In this document: one piece after another, positions 8,737 to 16,632 of the stretch
Numbering within the stretch: position 1 is the first letter of the stretch
Layout of the letters: each line of letters begins with the position of its first letter
DNA from: Hydrogenophaga sp.
GTDB lineage: Bacteria; Pseudomonadota; Gammaproteobacteria; Burkholderiales; Burkholderiaceae_C
Length of the DNA stretch: 60,694 nucleotides
NCBI RefSeq assembly: GCF_011772445.1
Contig: NZ_WVZN01000048.1
Location: 1 to 60,694, forward strand
Direction: 5' to 3'
The notes under the pieces: model-generated
Database searches by the model: none
The model's input: the letters and a program-made list of their open reading frames with translations, nothing else
Told to the model about the DNA's origin: nothing
Made by a program: the position numbers and the translations under genes

Positions 8737-9308
8737 GCGTGGGCCTCCTCATGGTGGTCGTCCAGCTCTTCCGTCTGCACGAACTCGCGCGCGATGAACT
8801 GGCGCCAGAACAGCAGCAGGTGCAGCAGCATGGCCGCCGCGCCGAGCGGAATGCCGAGGTAGGGCAGCCCGGCGGGCAGGCCCATGGCCGGGGTTTCCTG
8901 GCTCCAGGTGAACTCGGCGATCTGCACGCCCAGCACCACCAGGGCCAGCAGGAACAGCGCCGTGGCAATGGCGATGCACCAGCGGATGGCGTGGCGCAGC
9001 GGCGCGGGCAGCAGGTCCTGCAGCATGTCCACGGCCACGTGGCGGCCCTCGCGCAGGGCCAGGCCGGCGCCCAGGTAGGCGACCCAGATCATCTGGATCT
9101 GGGTGAATTCCTCCACCCAGAAGATGGACTGGTTGAACACGTAGCGCATGACCACGTTGGCGAACACGAGGACCGCCATGGAGGCCATGAGCAGAACGAT
9201 GAGGGCCTGGTTGAGCCGCACGAAGCCGTGCTCCAGGCGGCCCGCCAGCGAGCGGCGGGCCGGTGATTCGCTGAACGCCATGAAGGGGCTGTCTCCGGTG
9301 CTGGGCAT
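8733..9308 (-). CDS. dctQ: TRAP transporter small permease DctQ
   Basis: The 191-residue protein has four hydrophobic segments and the DctQ signatures VVMRYVFNQSIFWVEEFTQI and GAGLALREGRHVAVD. It pairs with DctM in the inner membrane. It is the first gene of the operon, 20 bases downstream of a perfect palindrome that is the probable binding site of the divergent GntR regulator. An alternative start at 9281 (MAFSESP) would remove nine residues without affecting any membrane segment. Confidence 0.9.
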   Translation of the reverse strand: MPSTGDSPFMAFSESPARRSLAGRLEHGFVRLNQALIVLLMASMAVLVFANVVMRYVFNQSIFWVEEFTQIQMIWVAYLGAGLALREGRHVAVDMLQDLLPAPLRHAIRWCIAIATALFLLALVVLGVQIAEFTWSQETPAMGLPAGLPYLGIPLGAAAMLLHLLLFWRQFIAREFVQTEELDDHHEEAHA

Positions 9309-9328
9309 CAGGGTTTTGCCCGGGATAG

Positions 9329-9346
9329 TATCTGATATCTCAGATA
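9329..9346. promoter_or_regulatory. Palindromic operator, probably for the divergent FCD-type GntR regulator
   Basis: TATCTGATATCTCAGATA is a perfect inverted repeat: two 7-base arms around TATC. It sits between dctQ (start 9308, leftward) and the GntR gene (start 9396, rightward), where one site could control both transcripts. Its size and position fit FadR/UxuR-type operators. The assignment to the neighbouring regulator is inference. Confidence 0.7.
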
Positions 9347-9395
9347 TAGGATTGAGGGAAACCCCTTACACTGCGGCTTCACGATCCGAAACCCC

Positions 9396-10046
9396 ATGAC
9401 CCGACAACTCGAGCTCGAGCGCCCCCGCCTGCTCACCGACGTGGTGGGCGAGCGCATCCGCGCGGCCATCGTCACCGGCGACCTGAAGCTGGGCGAACAG
9501 GTGTCGGAGGCGCAGCTCGCGGCGCTGATGGGCGTGAGCAAGACGCCGGTGCGCGAGGCCCTGGTGCGCTTGCAATCGCAGGGGCTCGTTCAGATCCACC
9601 CGCAGCGCGGCACCTTCGTCTTTCGCCTCACGCCCGAGGAGGTGGACCAGCTCTGCCGCTTCCGCGCGCTGGTGGAGACCGAGGCCCTGCGCGAAGCCAT
9701 GGCGGCCAACCGCGCGGGGCTGCTCAAGGGCATGAAGCAGTGCGTGAAGGAGATGAAGGCCGCCGAAGCCGCGCGCGACCTGCCGGCGCTGGCGCGCATC
9801 GACATGGCCTTCCACTGGCAGTTCTTCGAGCACTGCCCCAGCCCCTACGTGCGTTCGGGCTATGAGGTGCTGCGCTCACAGCTCACCGCGCTGCGCCACC
9901 GCTCACCGATCGACAACGCGGTGAAGAGCCACCAGGTGCTGGTGGACGCGGTGGGCGATGGCGACGTGGCGGCGGCAAGCGCGCTGCTGCGCGAGCACGT
10001 GCTGGACAACGAGCCGCGGTACCGGGCGGCTTGCGGCGGGGTTTGA
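9396..10046 (+). CDS. GntR-family regulator, FadR/FCD subfamily
   Basis: The 216-residue protein has an N-terminal winged helix (VGERIRAAIVTGDLKLGEQV, then LMGVSKTPVREALVRLQSQG) and a C-terminal FCD domain with the metal ligands visible as D and H in DMAFHWQFF, H in KSHQV and H in LREHV. FCD regulators bind small organic acids and usually repress a nearby catabolic operon. It is divergent from dctQMP and the sugar-acid enzymes, with the palindrome at 9329-9346 between them, so it most likely represses that operon until its substrate is present. Confidence 0.88.
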   Translation: MTRQLELERPRLLTDVVGERIRAAIVTGDLKLGEQVSEAQLAALMGVSKTPVREALVRLQSQGLVQIHPQRGTFVFRLTPEEVDQLCRFRALVETEALREAMAANRAGLLKGMKQCVKEMKAAEAARDLPALARIDMAFHWQFFEHCPSPYVRSGYEVLRSQLTALRHRSPIDNAVKSHQVLVDAVGDGDVAAASALLREHVLDNEPRYRAACGGV

Positions 10047-10092
10047 GCCGCTTGGTTGGCGTGTCAGGGGCGGGCACAGGGCCGCGGCCGCT

Positions 10093-11127
10093 TCAAGGCC
10101 GCGCGAACGCCGGCACCTGGAAGCGCTTGCGGTAGGCGCCCGGGCTCATGCCGGTGGTGCGTCGGAACAGGCGGCGGAAGAAGGCGGCGTCCTCGTAGCC
10201 CACGCGCCAGCTGATCTCGTCCACGGGGGCGTCGGTTCGCTCCAGGCGGCGCTTGGCGTCTTCCACGCGCAGGCGCTGGACGTAGTCGATCGGGGCCAGA
10301 CCGGTGGCGGCGGCGAAGCGGCGCTTGAAGGTGCGCTCGGCCAGGCGCGAGCGCTTGATCATCTCGTCCACCGGACTGGCCACCGAGAAATGCTGCGCCA
10401 GCCATTGCTGTGCCTGCTCGATCTCGGCGTCGCCGTGGTCCTTGCGTCCTTCGAACACCATGAAGGGCGTCAGCCCGTCCTGGTGCCATTGCAGCGCGAA
10501 CAGGCGCGCCACTTCCTGCGCGGCGGTGGCGCCCGCGTGCCGTGCGATGAGGTACAGCACCATGTCGTGCCAGGTGGTCGACGCACCGCTGGTGACCAGT
10601 TCCTGGCGCTGTCCGGAAATGACGAGCACCCGTTCCGGGTGGATCGGCACCTTCGGGTGCGTGGCCGCGAAGCTGCGCGCGTAGCCGAAGTGCACCGTGG
10701 CGTCGCGGCCATCGAAGAGGCCGGTCTCGGCCAGCAGGAAGATGCCCGAGCAGGCCGAGCACAGCAGCGCGCCGCCCTCGTGCATGGCCTGCGCCCAGCG
10801 CACCAGACCCGGGTAGCGGTCCTTCACCCAGGCCTCGCCGCGCACCACCACCGACGGAACGATGACGATGTCGGTCCTGTCGATCTGGTCGACAGCGCGC
10901 CGGATGGTGACCGGCACGCCGCTGACGAGGTCCAGCGTGCCCGGGCGCTCGCCCACGATCTCGATCTCGAACGGTGCCCAGGCGCCCAGCGTGGTGCCTG
11001 GCCCTCCCATGAGCGAGAAGGCGTTCATCACGTCGTGAATGCCGAACAGCGTGGCGGCCGCGGCCTCGGGCAGCGCCACCAGGCTCACGTGCAGCGCGGC
11101 GCGCGCGGAGGGGGCCGGGGTGTCCAT
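10093..11127 (-). CDS. GlxA-family transcriptional regulator (DJ-1/PfpI domain plus AraC HTH)
   Basis: The 344-residue protein has an N-terminal DJ-1/PfpI-like domain (residues about 10-190; LLCSACSGIFLLAETGLFDG carries the nucleophile-elbow position) and a C-terminal AraC-type double helix-turn-helix (SRLAERTFKRRFAAATG and YEDAAFFRRLFRRTTGMSP). Such proteins respond to amine or aldehyde-type metabolites in known cases; here the signal is unknown. The start at 11127 was preferred because it gives the usual short leader; an in-frame ATG at 11187 would add 20 residues without similarity. It is divergent from the methyltransferase at 11272, the likely target. Confidence 0.85.
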   Translation of the reverse strand: MDTPAPSARAALHVSLVALPEAAAATLFGIHDVMNAFSLMGGPGTTLGAWAPFEIEIVGERPGTLDLVSGVPVTIRRAVDQIDRTDIVIVPSVVVRGEAWVKDRYPGLVRWAQAMHEGGALLCSACSGIFLLAETGLFDGRDATVHFGYARSFAATHPKVPIHPERVLVISGQRQELVTSGASTTWHDMVLYLIARHAGATAAQEVARLFALQWHQDGLTPFMVFEGRKDHGDAEIEQAQQWLAQHFSVASPVDEMIKRSRLAERTFKRRFAAATGLAPIDYVQRLRVEDAKRRLERTDAPVDEISWRVGYEDAAFFRRLFRRTTGMSPGAYRKRFQVPAFARP

Positions 11128-11271
11128 GCGGCGCGATTGTGAACCCGCCGATGGCAGGAAAGAACCGTTTTCGGGCGCGATCGCCACTGCCGCAGCTCGC
11201 CCCCGGCGGCGACCATGCCTTCACCACCCAACCACCCCCACGGCCCGACAGGGCTTGAAAGGATTTCCACC

Positions 11272-12348
11272 ATGGATGCCCCCGTCCTCGACAACACGCG
11301 CCTCGAATCCTTCGTCAACCGCGCCATGCAAGACCTGGCCGCCGGCTACGGCGGCGTCATGGTCAGCCTGGGCCACCGCCTGGGCCTGTACAAGGCCATG
11401 GCCGGTGCCGGGCCGCTCAGCGCCAAGGAGCTCGCCCAGCGCGCCGGCTGCGCCACCCGCTACGTCAGCGAATGGCTCAACTCGCAAGCCGCCGCCGGCT
11501 ACGTGGATCACCACGCGCTGAGCGACACCTACGAACTCTCGCCCGAGCAGGCGATGGTGCTGGCCGACGAGACCAGCCCCGTGTTCATTCCGCCGGCCTG
11601 GAACGTACCCGCCTCCATGTGGACGGACGAAGGCAAGACCCTGGAGGCCTTTCGCACCGGGCGCGGCGTGGGCTGGGGCGAGCACGACGGCCGGCTGGCC
11701 TGCGGCGTGGCCGCCTTCTACCGCAACGGCTACCGCGCCAGTCTGGTGCCGCAATGGCTGCCGGCGCTCGACGGTGTGGTCGACCGACTCGAAGCGGGCA
11801 TCGAGGTTGCCGACATCGGCTGTGGCCACGGCCACTCCACGGTGCTGATGGCCCAGGCCTTCCCCCGCTCGCGCTTCTTCGGCTACGACGTGCACCCCGA
11901 CTCCGTGGTGCAGGCACGCCGCAACGCCGAGGCGGCGGGCGTGGCCGATCGCGTGAGCTTCGCCGTGGCGAGTGCCACCCAGGTGCCCGCGCGCAGCTTC
12001 GGCCTGGTCTGCTTCTTCGATTGCCTGCACGACCTGGGTGACCCGGTTGCGGCCGCGCGCCACGCGGGCGAGGTGCTGGCCGACGACGGCACGGTGATGC
12101 TGGTGGAGCCCTATGCGAAGGACCGTCCCGAGGACAACCGCGACACCGTGGCCCGCCTCTACTACTCGGCCTCCACCACCATCTGCTGCGCGCACGCCAT
12201 CTCGGAAGGCGGGCAACTCGTGCTGGGGGCGCAGGCCGGCCAGAAGCGCCTGACCGAAGTGTTCCGTCAGGCGGGCTTCGCGCATTTCCGGCGCGCCGCC
12301 GAGACACCGTTCAACCTCATCCTCGAGGCCAGGCGGAGGCCGTCATGA
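11272..12348 (+). CDS. Class I SAM-dependent methyltransferase with N-terminal winged helix
   Basis: The 358-residue protein has an N-terminal winged-helix dimerisation domain (LYKAMAGAGPLSAKELAQRA, then CATRYVSEWLNSQAAAGYV) and a Rossmann methyltransferase domain. Motif I is VADIGCGHGHSTV around residue 180. This two-domain layout is that of small-molecule O- or C-methyltransferases and of the Rv2258c group. Its substrate cannot be told. The start at 11272 follows an A/G-rich stretch (GAAAGGA, about 14 bases upstream); an upstream ATG at 11215 gives extra residues that do not resemble the family. It overlaps the next small frame by four bases. Confidence 0.85.
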   Translation: MDAPVLDNTRLESFVNRAMQDLAAGYGGVMVSLGHRLGLYKAMAGAGPLSAKELAQRAGCATRYVSEWLNSQAAAGYVDHHALSDTYELSPEQAMVLADETSPVFIPPAWNVPASMWTDEGKTLEAFRTGRGVGWGEHDGRLACGVAAFYRNGYRASLVPQWLPALDGVVDRLEAGIEVADIGCGHGHSTVLMAQAFPRSRFFGYDVHPDSVVQARRNAEAAGVADRVSFAVASATQVPARSFGLVCFFDCLHDLGDPVAAARHAGEVLADDGTVMLVEPYAKDRPEDNRDTVARLYYSASTTICCAHAISEGGQLVLGAQAGQKRLTEVFRQAGFAHFRRAAETPFNLILEARRRPS

Positions 12349-12605
12349 CCGGGCCCATGACAGGCCGGATCACCGCCCGGTCAGTGCGCCTCCTGGTGCG
12401 CCTGGAACACCAGGCCACGGCCGCCGGCCTGGCGCTGGCGGGCGCCGGCCTGCTGGCCTTGCTGCTGTGCGGCCTCGGCCTGAGCGGCGCGCATCAGATG
12501 CCGCGCGACTGGGTCCTGCTCGCGCTGGCCCTGGCCCCTGCCACACGGCGCACGGCGGCGTTCATCGCACCGCTGTTCCGCTGGCCCGGTGCGCCCGCCA
12601 CCTGA
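12345..12605 (+). CDS. Small hypothetical membrane protein, coupled to the methyltransferase
   Basis: An 86-residue frame begins with an ATG overlapping the methyltransferase stop by four bases. It holds one clear hydrophobic segment (about residues 27-47, leucine/alanine/glycine rich) and a weaker second one (about 53-66). No family is recognised. Its last 112 bases are antisense to the 3' end of the marR gene at 12494-13063, in the stretch that encodes the poorly conserved MarR tail. It may be a real coupled gene or a chance frame in GC-rich DNA; the coupling is the only support. Confidence 0.35.
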   Translation: MTGPMTGRITARSVRLLVRLEHQATAAGLALAGAGLLALLLCGLGLSGAHQMPRDWVLLALALAPATRRTAAFIAPLFRWPGAPAT

Positions 12606-13063
12606 GGGGCCTGTCGCCCGACGCGCCCCACCTGCTGCACCTCGCCCAGGTTGTCCAGCATGCGCTTGAGCAGGTCGATCAGCACCGCCCGCTCGGCGTC
12701 GTCGATGCCCTTGAGCAGCGCCTGCTCGCGCGCCATGGCGAAGCGGTACATGGCGTTGTGAAGCTGGTTGCCCTCGGTGGTCACGCGGTACTCGATCTTG
12801 CGCAGGCCCTGGGGCCGGGCCTCGAGGATGTTCTTGCCCACCAGATTGGCGATGGAGCGGCTCACGGCCGCCTTGTCCAGGCCCATGAGTTCGCAGGCCT
12901 TGGAGGCGGTGGACCAGGGGTGGATCTTGAAGTAGGCCAGCACACGCCACTCCGTCACGCTGACGCCGAAGCGCTCGTGGTACAGCGCCGAGGCGCTGCT
13001 GGACACCTTGTTGGACAGCCAGAGCAGCAGGCCGGGCACGTATCGGTCGAGATCGAGTTGCAT
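12494..13063 (-). CDS. MarR-family regulator (module 1)
   Basis: The 189-residue protein has the MarR winged helix: GVSVTEWRVLAYFKIHP, then GLDKAAVSRSIANLVGKNI as recognition helix and the wing near GLRKIEYRVTTEG. The last 45 residues beyond the dimerisation helix are basic and low in complexity. It starts 26 bases after the SDR gene, so the two are probably cotranscribed from the divergent promoter region at 13825-13916, which contains two GTTG-N6-CAAC palindromes. The start at 13063 is preferred to an upstream in-frame start at 13159 that lies inside the SDR gene. It resembles the MarR at 34682-35242 (shared EWRV and GLDKA-VSR segments). Confidence 0.85.
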   Translation of the reverse strand: MQLDLDRYVPGLLLWLSNKVSSSASALYHERFGVSVTEWRVLAYFKIHPWSTASKACELMGLDKAAVSRSIANLVGKNILEARPQGLRKIEYRVTTEGNQLHNAMYRFAMAREQALLKGIDDAERAVLIDLLKRMLDNLGEVQQVGRVGRQAPQVAGAPGQRNSGAMNAAVRRVAGARASASRTQSRGI

Positions 13064-13089
13064 GGTTCGGTGACGGGGCTGGAAGGAAC

Positions 13090-13824
13090 TTATCCGTTGA
13101 TCACGCCGCCATCGACGGTGATCACCTGGCCGGTGACGTAGTTTGCCGCGTCGCTGCACAGGAAGCCGACCACACCGGCGACATCGTCGGGCTCGCCGTA
13201 GCGGCCCAGGGGAATCTCGGCCAGCCGCTGCGCGCCCATGGCCGCCACCAGCGCGTCGGTCATCGGCGTACGGATGAGCCCGGGCGAGACCGCGTTCACG
13301 CAGCTACTTGGCGCCAGGTCGCGAGAAAAGGCGCGCACCAGGCCCACGATGCCGCCCTTGGCCGCCGCGTAGGCCGCGCGGTTGGGCGTGCCGCGCTGGA
13401 AGGCGCGCGAACTGCACAACACCACGCGCGACAGGCTGCGCTCGTCGCGCGCGGCGCGAAAGGCCAGCACCATCTCGTAGGCGTTGCTCAGGTTGCTGGC
13501 GATCGCGCGCTCCCAGACGGAGCGGTCCTCGGGGTCGAGCGGGTCGTGCTCGAACACGCCCGCCATGTGCACCAGCGCGTGCAGGGGCCCGCCCGCGGCG
13601 GCCACCGCCTGCGCGCAGGCCCGCGCGTCGCCCAGCGCGCTGCGCACCACGGTCACGCGCTCGCCGCCCAGGCGCTCGCGCGCGGCCTCAAGCCGTTCAC
13701 CGTCGACGTCCACCAACGTCACCCGGGCGCCACGGTCCAGGAAATGCCGCGCGCAGGCCTGGCCGATACCGCCCGCGCCCCCTGTCACCAGCACGCGCCG
13801 GTCGAGAAGATCCTCGTCTGTCAT
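13090..13824 (-). CDS. Short-chain dehydrogenase/reductase
   Basis: The 244-residue protein is a classical SDR: cofactor motif TGGAGGIGQ near the start, catalytic serine in VVLCSSRAF, YAAAK with the catalytic tyrosine and lysine, and the C-terminal YVTGQVITVDGG. An acidic residue after the second strand (VDVDGER) suggests NAD rather than NADP. Facing a Baeyer-Villiger monooxygenase across a shared promoter region, it probably oxidises an alcohol to the ketone that the monooxygenase uses. That pairing is known from cyclohexanol-type pathways; the substrate here is not known. The start at 13824 removes 25 upstream residues that would overlap the promoter. Confidence 0.85.
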   Translation of the reverse strand: MTDEDLLDRRVLVTGGAGGIGQACARHFLDRGARVTLVDVDGERLEAARERLGGERVTVVRSALGDARACAQAVAAAGGPLHALVHMAGVFEHDPLDPEDRSVWERAIASNLSNAYEMVLAFRAARDERSLSRVVLCSSRAFQRGTPNRAAYAAAKGGIVGLVRAFSRDLAPSSCVNAVSPGLIRTPMTDALVAAMGAQRLAEIPLGRYGEPDDVAGVVGFLCSDAANYVTGQVITVDGGVING

Positions 13825-13831
13825 TGATCGG

Positions 13832-13860
13832 ATTCTGCGGCTCGCAAGTTGACAAGTCAA
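13832..13860 (-). promoter_or_regulatory. Putative sigma-70 promoter of SDR-marR
   Basis: On the minus strand, TTGACT (13860-13855) and CAGAAT (13837-13832) are separated by 17 bases. The -35 box lies inside the palindrome at 13848-13861, so regulator binding there would block this promoter. Assigned by inspection only. Confidence 0.5.
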
Positions 13861-13861
13861 C
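13848..13861. promoter_or_regulatory. MarR-type operator, site 1 of module 1
   Basis: GTTGACAAGTCAAC is a perfect inverted repeat (6-base arms, AA between) and also fits GTTG-N6-CAAC. It contains the -35 boxes of both divergent promoters (BVMO rightward, SDR-marR leftward). The most likely binder is the MarR encoded at 12494-13063; that link is inference. Confidence 0.65.
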
Positions 13862-13878
13862 CTAATGGACGCGATACT
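13849..13878 (+). promoter_or_regulatory. Putative sigma-70 promoter of the BVMO operon
   Basis: A perfect -35 box TTGACA (13849-13854) is followed after 18 bases by GATACT (13873-13878). The -35 lies in operator site 1, and the expected transcription start falls just before operator site 2. Confidence 0.55.
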
Positions 13879-13885
13879 GGATTTA

Positions 13886-13901
13886 GGTTGATTGAACAAC
13901 C
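13886..13901. promoter_or_regulatory. MarR-type operator, site 2 of module 1
   Basis: GGTTGATTGAACAACC is a perfect 5-base inverted repeat around six bases and again fits GTTG-N6-CAAC. Its centre is 39 bases from that of site 1. It would cover the start of the BVMO transcript. Confidence 0.6.
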
Positions 13902-13916
13902 AAAACAGGCACGGAC

Positions 13917-15521
13917 ATGACGACGATGAAACTGGACATGGTGGTGGTGGGCGCCGGCTTCGCAGGCATCTACCAGCTGTACAAGGCCCGCGAGGCGGGC
14001 ATGAGCGTGAAGGCCCTGGAGATGGGCGACGGTGTGGGCGGCACCTGGTTCTGGAATCGCTACCCCGGCGCGCGCTGCGACGTGGAGAGCCTGGACTATT
14101 CCTACTCTTTCAGCCGCGAGCTCGAAGAGGAATGGGAGTGGAGCGAGCGCTACGCCCCGCAGGCCGAGATCCTGCGCTACATGAACCATGTGGTCGATCG
14201 CTTCGGCCTGCGCGACGACATCCTGCTGAACGCCCGCGTCACCACAGCGCACTACGACGAAGCCCGCGCGCTCTGGGCCGTGGCCACCGCCGACGGCAGG
14301 ACCTTCGAAGCCCGCTACCTCGTGATGGCCACGGGCGGCCTGTCGATCCCGCAGAAGCCCGACCTGAAAGGCCTGGACGACTTCCAGGGCCGCTGGTACC
14401 ACAGCGCACGCTGGCCCACCGAGGGTGTGGACTTCACGGGCCAGCGCGTGGTGCTCATCGGCACCGGTTCCAGCGGCGTACAGATGACCCCGGAAATCGC
14501 GGCGCAGGCGAAGGAACTCACCGTGTTGCAGCGGACCGCCAACTTCAGCGTGCCGGCGCACAACGTGCCCTTCACCCCCGAGGCGCTGAAGGCCGCCAAG
14601 GCGCGTTACCCCGAGCGCCGCGCCATGGGCCGCGAGGCGATCACCGGCCAGTTCCTCAACGCCAACACGAAGACGGCGGCCGAGATGACGGACGAGGAAC
14701 GCATCGCCGAACTGGAGTACCGCTGGCGCGGCGCGGGCGGCGGCTTTCGCATGCTGCGCACCTTCGCCGACCAGATGTCCAACCTCTCGACCAACCGCCT
14801 GGTGGCCGAGTTCGCGCGCCGCAAGATCCGCGAGGCGGTGAAGGACCCGCGCAAGGCCGAGGTGCTGTGCCCGAAGGACGACCTGCCCTTCGGCACCAAG
14901 CGCCTGTGCGTGGACTCGAAGTACTACGAGACCTTCAACCTGCCGCACGTGGACATCGTGGACGTGTCGGCCGACCCGATCGTGGAGGCCACGCCCAGCG
15001 GCATCCGCACGAAGAGCCGCCGGTTCGATTGCGACGCCATCGTCTTCGCCACCGGCTTCGACGCCATGACCGGTGCGCTCAAGTCGATCGACCTGCGCGG
15101 CGAAGGCGGCGTGGCGCTGCGCGACAAGTGGGAGCATGGGCCCACCTCCTACCTGGGCATCGGCATCGCCGGCTTCCCCAACCTGTTCGTGATCGCCGGC
15201 CCGGGCAGCCCCTCGGTGCTGAGCAACATGGTGCATTCGATCGAAACGCACGTGGACTGGATCATGCGGCTCATCCAGACGGCGAAGGCGCGCGACGCCA
15301 GGCGCATCGCCGCGCGCCAGGACGCCGAGGACGCCTGGGTGAAGCGCTGCGCCGACGAGGCCAACAAGACGCTCTACCCGCGCGCGAACAGCTGGTACAT
15401 GGGCGCCAACATCGAAGGCAAGCCGCGCGTGTTCATGGCCTTCGTGTCGGGGGTGCCGCTGTACCGCCGGCTCATCGAAGAGGTCGCGGCGAACGATTAC
15501 CAGGGATTCGACATCGCCTGA
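13917..15521 (+). CDS. Baeyer-Villiger monooxygenase
   Basis: The 534-residue flavoprotein carries the type I BVMO fingerprint FxGxxxHxxxWP exactly, as FQGRWYHSARWP at about residues 156-167. The FAD-binding GAGFAG lies near residue 12, the NADPH-binding GTGSSG near 182, and FATGFD in the C-terminal half. It would insert oxygen next to a ketone, giving an ester or lactone with NADPH and O2. The length is that of cyclohexanone- and steroid-type BVMOs. Downstream are a TRAP receptor and an HSL-type esterase that could hydrolyse the ester; a divergent SDR could supply the ketone. The natural substrate is unknown. Confidence 0.92.
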   Translation: MTTMKLDMVVVGAGFAGIYQLYKAREAGMSVKALEMGDGVGGTWFWNRYPGARCDVESLDYSYSFSRELEEEWEWSERYAPQAEILRYMNHVVDRFGLRDDILLNARVTTAHYDEARALWAVATADGRTFEARYLVMATGGLSIPQKPDLKGLDDFQGRWYHSARWPTEGVDFTGQRVVLIGTGSSGVQMTPEIAAQAKELTVLQRTANFSVPAHNVPFTPEALKAAKARYPERRAMGREAITGQFLNANTKTAAEMTDEERIAELEYRWRGAGGGFRMLRTFADQMSNLSTNRLVAEFARRKIREAVKDPRKAEVLCPKDDLPFGTKRLCVDSKYYETFNLPHVDIVDVSADPIVEATPSGIRTKSRRFDCDAIVFATGFDAMTGALKSIDLRGEGGVALRDKWEHGPTSYLGIGIAGFPNLFVIAGPGSPSVLSNMVHSIETHVDWIMRLIQTAKARDARRIAARQDAEDAWVKRCADEANKTLYPRANSWYMGANIEGKPRVFMAFVSGVPLYRRLIEEVAANDYQGFDIA

Positions 15522-15565
15522 GCCGACGCAGCCCGGGCCCCACCTTTCTTTTCAGGAGACAAACC

Positions 15566-16609
15566 ATGGATCGCAGAACCCTGCTCAAGTCCGCTGCTGC
15601 CCTGGCAGCGCCCGCCATCGTGCTGCCCGCCTCGGCGCAGAACCCTGTCAAGCTGCGCCTGCACACTTTCGTGCCGGCCACGTCCAACGTGTACAGCAAG
15701 GTCATCACGCCCTGGATGCAGAAGATCGAGAAGGAATCGGGCGGGCGCATCCAGTTCGAGGGCTATGCCTCCATGCAGCTGGGCGGCGCGCCGGCGCAGC
15801 TCTATGACCAGTCGCGCGACGGCGTGGTGGACGTGATCTGGTCCCTGTCCGGCTACACGCCGGGCCGATTCCCGCGCAGCGAGGTGTTCGAACTGCCCTT
15901 CTTCACGTACGACGGCGAGGGCTCGTCCCGCGCGGTGTGGGAGTACGTCAGCGCCAACGCTGCCGACGAGTTCCGCGAAGTCAAGCTGCTGGCCGCGCAC
16001 ACCCATGGCCTGAACATCCTGCACATGAAGAACAAGGTCATCACCAGGGCCGCCGATCTCAAGGGCATGAAGGTGCGTGGCCCGTCGCGCCGCGCCACGC
16101 AGTTCCTGGCGAACGTGGGCGCGGTGCCGGTGGGCATGCCGCTGCCCGCCATCCCCGATGCACTCTCCAAGGGCGTGATCGATGGCGCCATCATTCCCTG
16201 GGACACGGTGCCCGCCGCCAAGCTCGACGAGCTGACGAAGTTCCACACCGAGTTCCCGCAGGGCATGCCCGGTTTCAACAACAGCGTGCAGTTCCTCACC
16301 ATGAACCGCGCCCGCTACGAAGGCCTGCCGGCGGATCTGAAGAAGGTCATCGACAACAACTCGGGCGCCGACACCTCGGCCATGTACGGCCGCGTGATCG
16401 CGCAGGCCGACCCGATCGTTCGACGATCCGTCATCGACCGCGGCAACACCGTGCACGTGGTGGGCAAGGCCGAGACCGAGGAGTTCATCAAGCTCACCGA
16501 GCCCGTGACCGCCGACTGGGTGAAGGAAGTCACCGGCAAAGGCTTCGACGGCAACAAGCTTCTGGCCGAGGCGCGCGCGCTGATCCAACGCTACAAGCCC
16601 AAGGCCTGA
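15566..16609 (+). CDS. Orphan TRAP receptor DctP (module 1)
   Basis: The 347-residue periplasmic binding protein starts MDRRTLLKSAAALAAPAIV, a Tat-like or Sec signal, and ribosome binding site AGGAG precedes it. Landmarks are KIEKESGGRIQFEGY, GYTPGRFPRSEVFELPFF and AADLKGMKVRGPSR, where the conserved Arg should bind a carboxylate. No dctQ or dctM lies near; the receptor must share a permease encoded elsewhere. It sits between the BVMO (44 bases upstream) and the esterase (23 downstream), so the ligand is probably the substrate of that pathway. It is over half identical, by eye, to the receptor at 40509-41549. Confidence 0.88.
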   Translation: MDRRTLLKSAAALAAPAIVLPASAQNPVKLRLHTFVPATSNVYSKVITPWMQKIEKESGGRIQFEGYASMQLGGAPAQLYDQSRDGVVDVIWSLSGYTPGRFPRSEVFELPFFTYDGEGSSRAVWEYVSANAADEFREVKLLAAHTHGLNILHMKNKVITRAADLKGMKVRGPSRRATQFLANVGAVPVGMPLPAIPDALSKGVIDGAIIPWDTVPAAKLDELTKFHTEFPQGMPGFNNSVQFLTMNRARYEGLPADLKKVIDNNSGADTSAMYGRVIAQADPIVRRSVIDRGNTVHVVGKAETEEFIKLTEPVTADWVKEVTGKGFDGNKLLAEARALIQRYKPKA

Positions 16610-16632
16610 GCGCGGGGAACGGAACCACCGAC

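Noticed and set aside
6724..8862. Plus-strand open frame of 712 codons opposite dctP and dctM
   Set aside because: Low-complexity histidine/glutamine/aspartate/arginine-rich sequence, antisense to well-conserved genes.
13892..15565. Long open frame running in phase into the DctP gene, which would give a 905-residue fusion
   Set aside because: The upstream part is a low-complexity arginine/glycine/proline-rich shadow of the BVMO gene in another frame; DctP has its own ribosome binding site and signal peptide at 15566.
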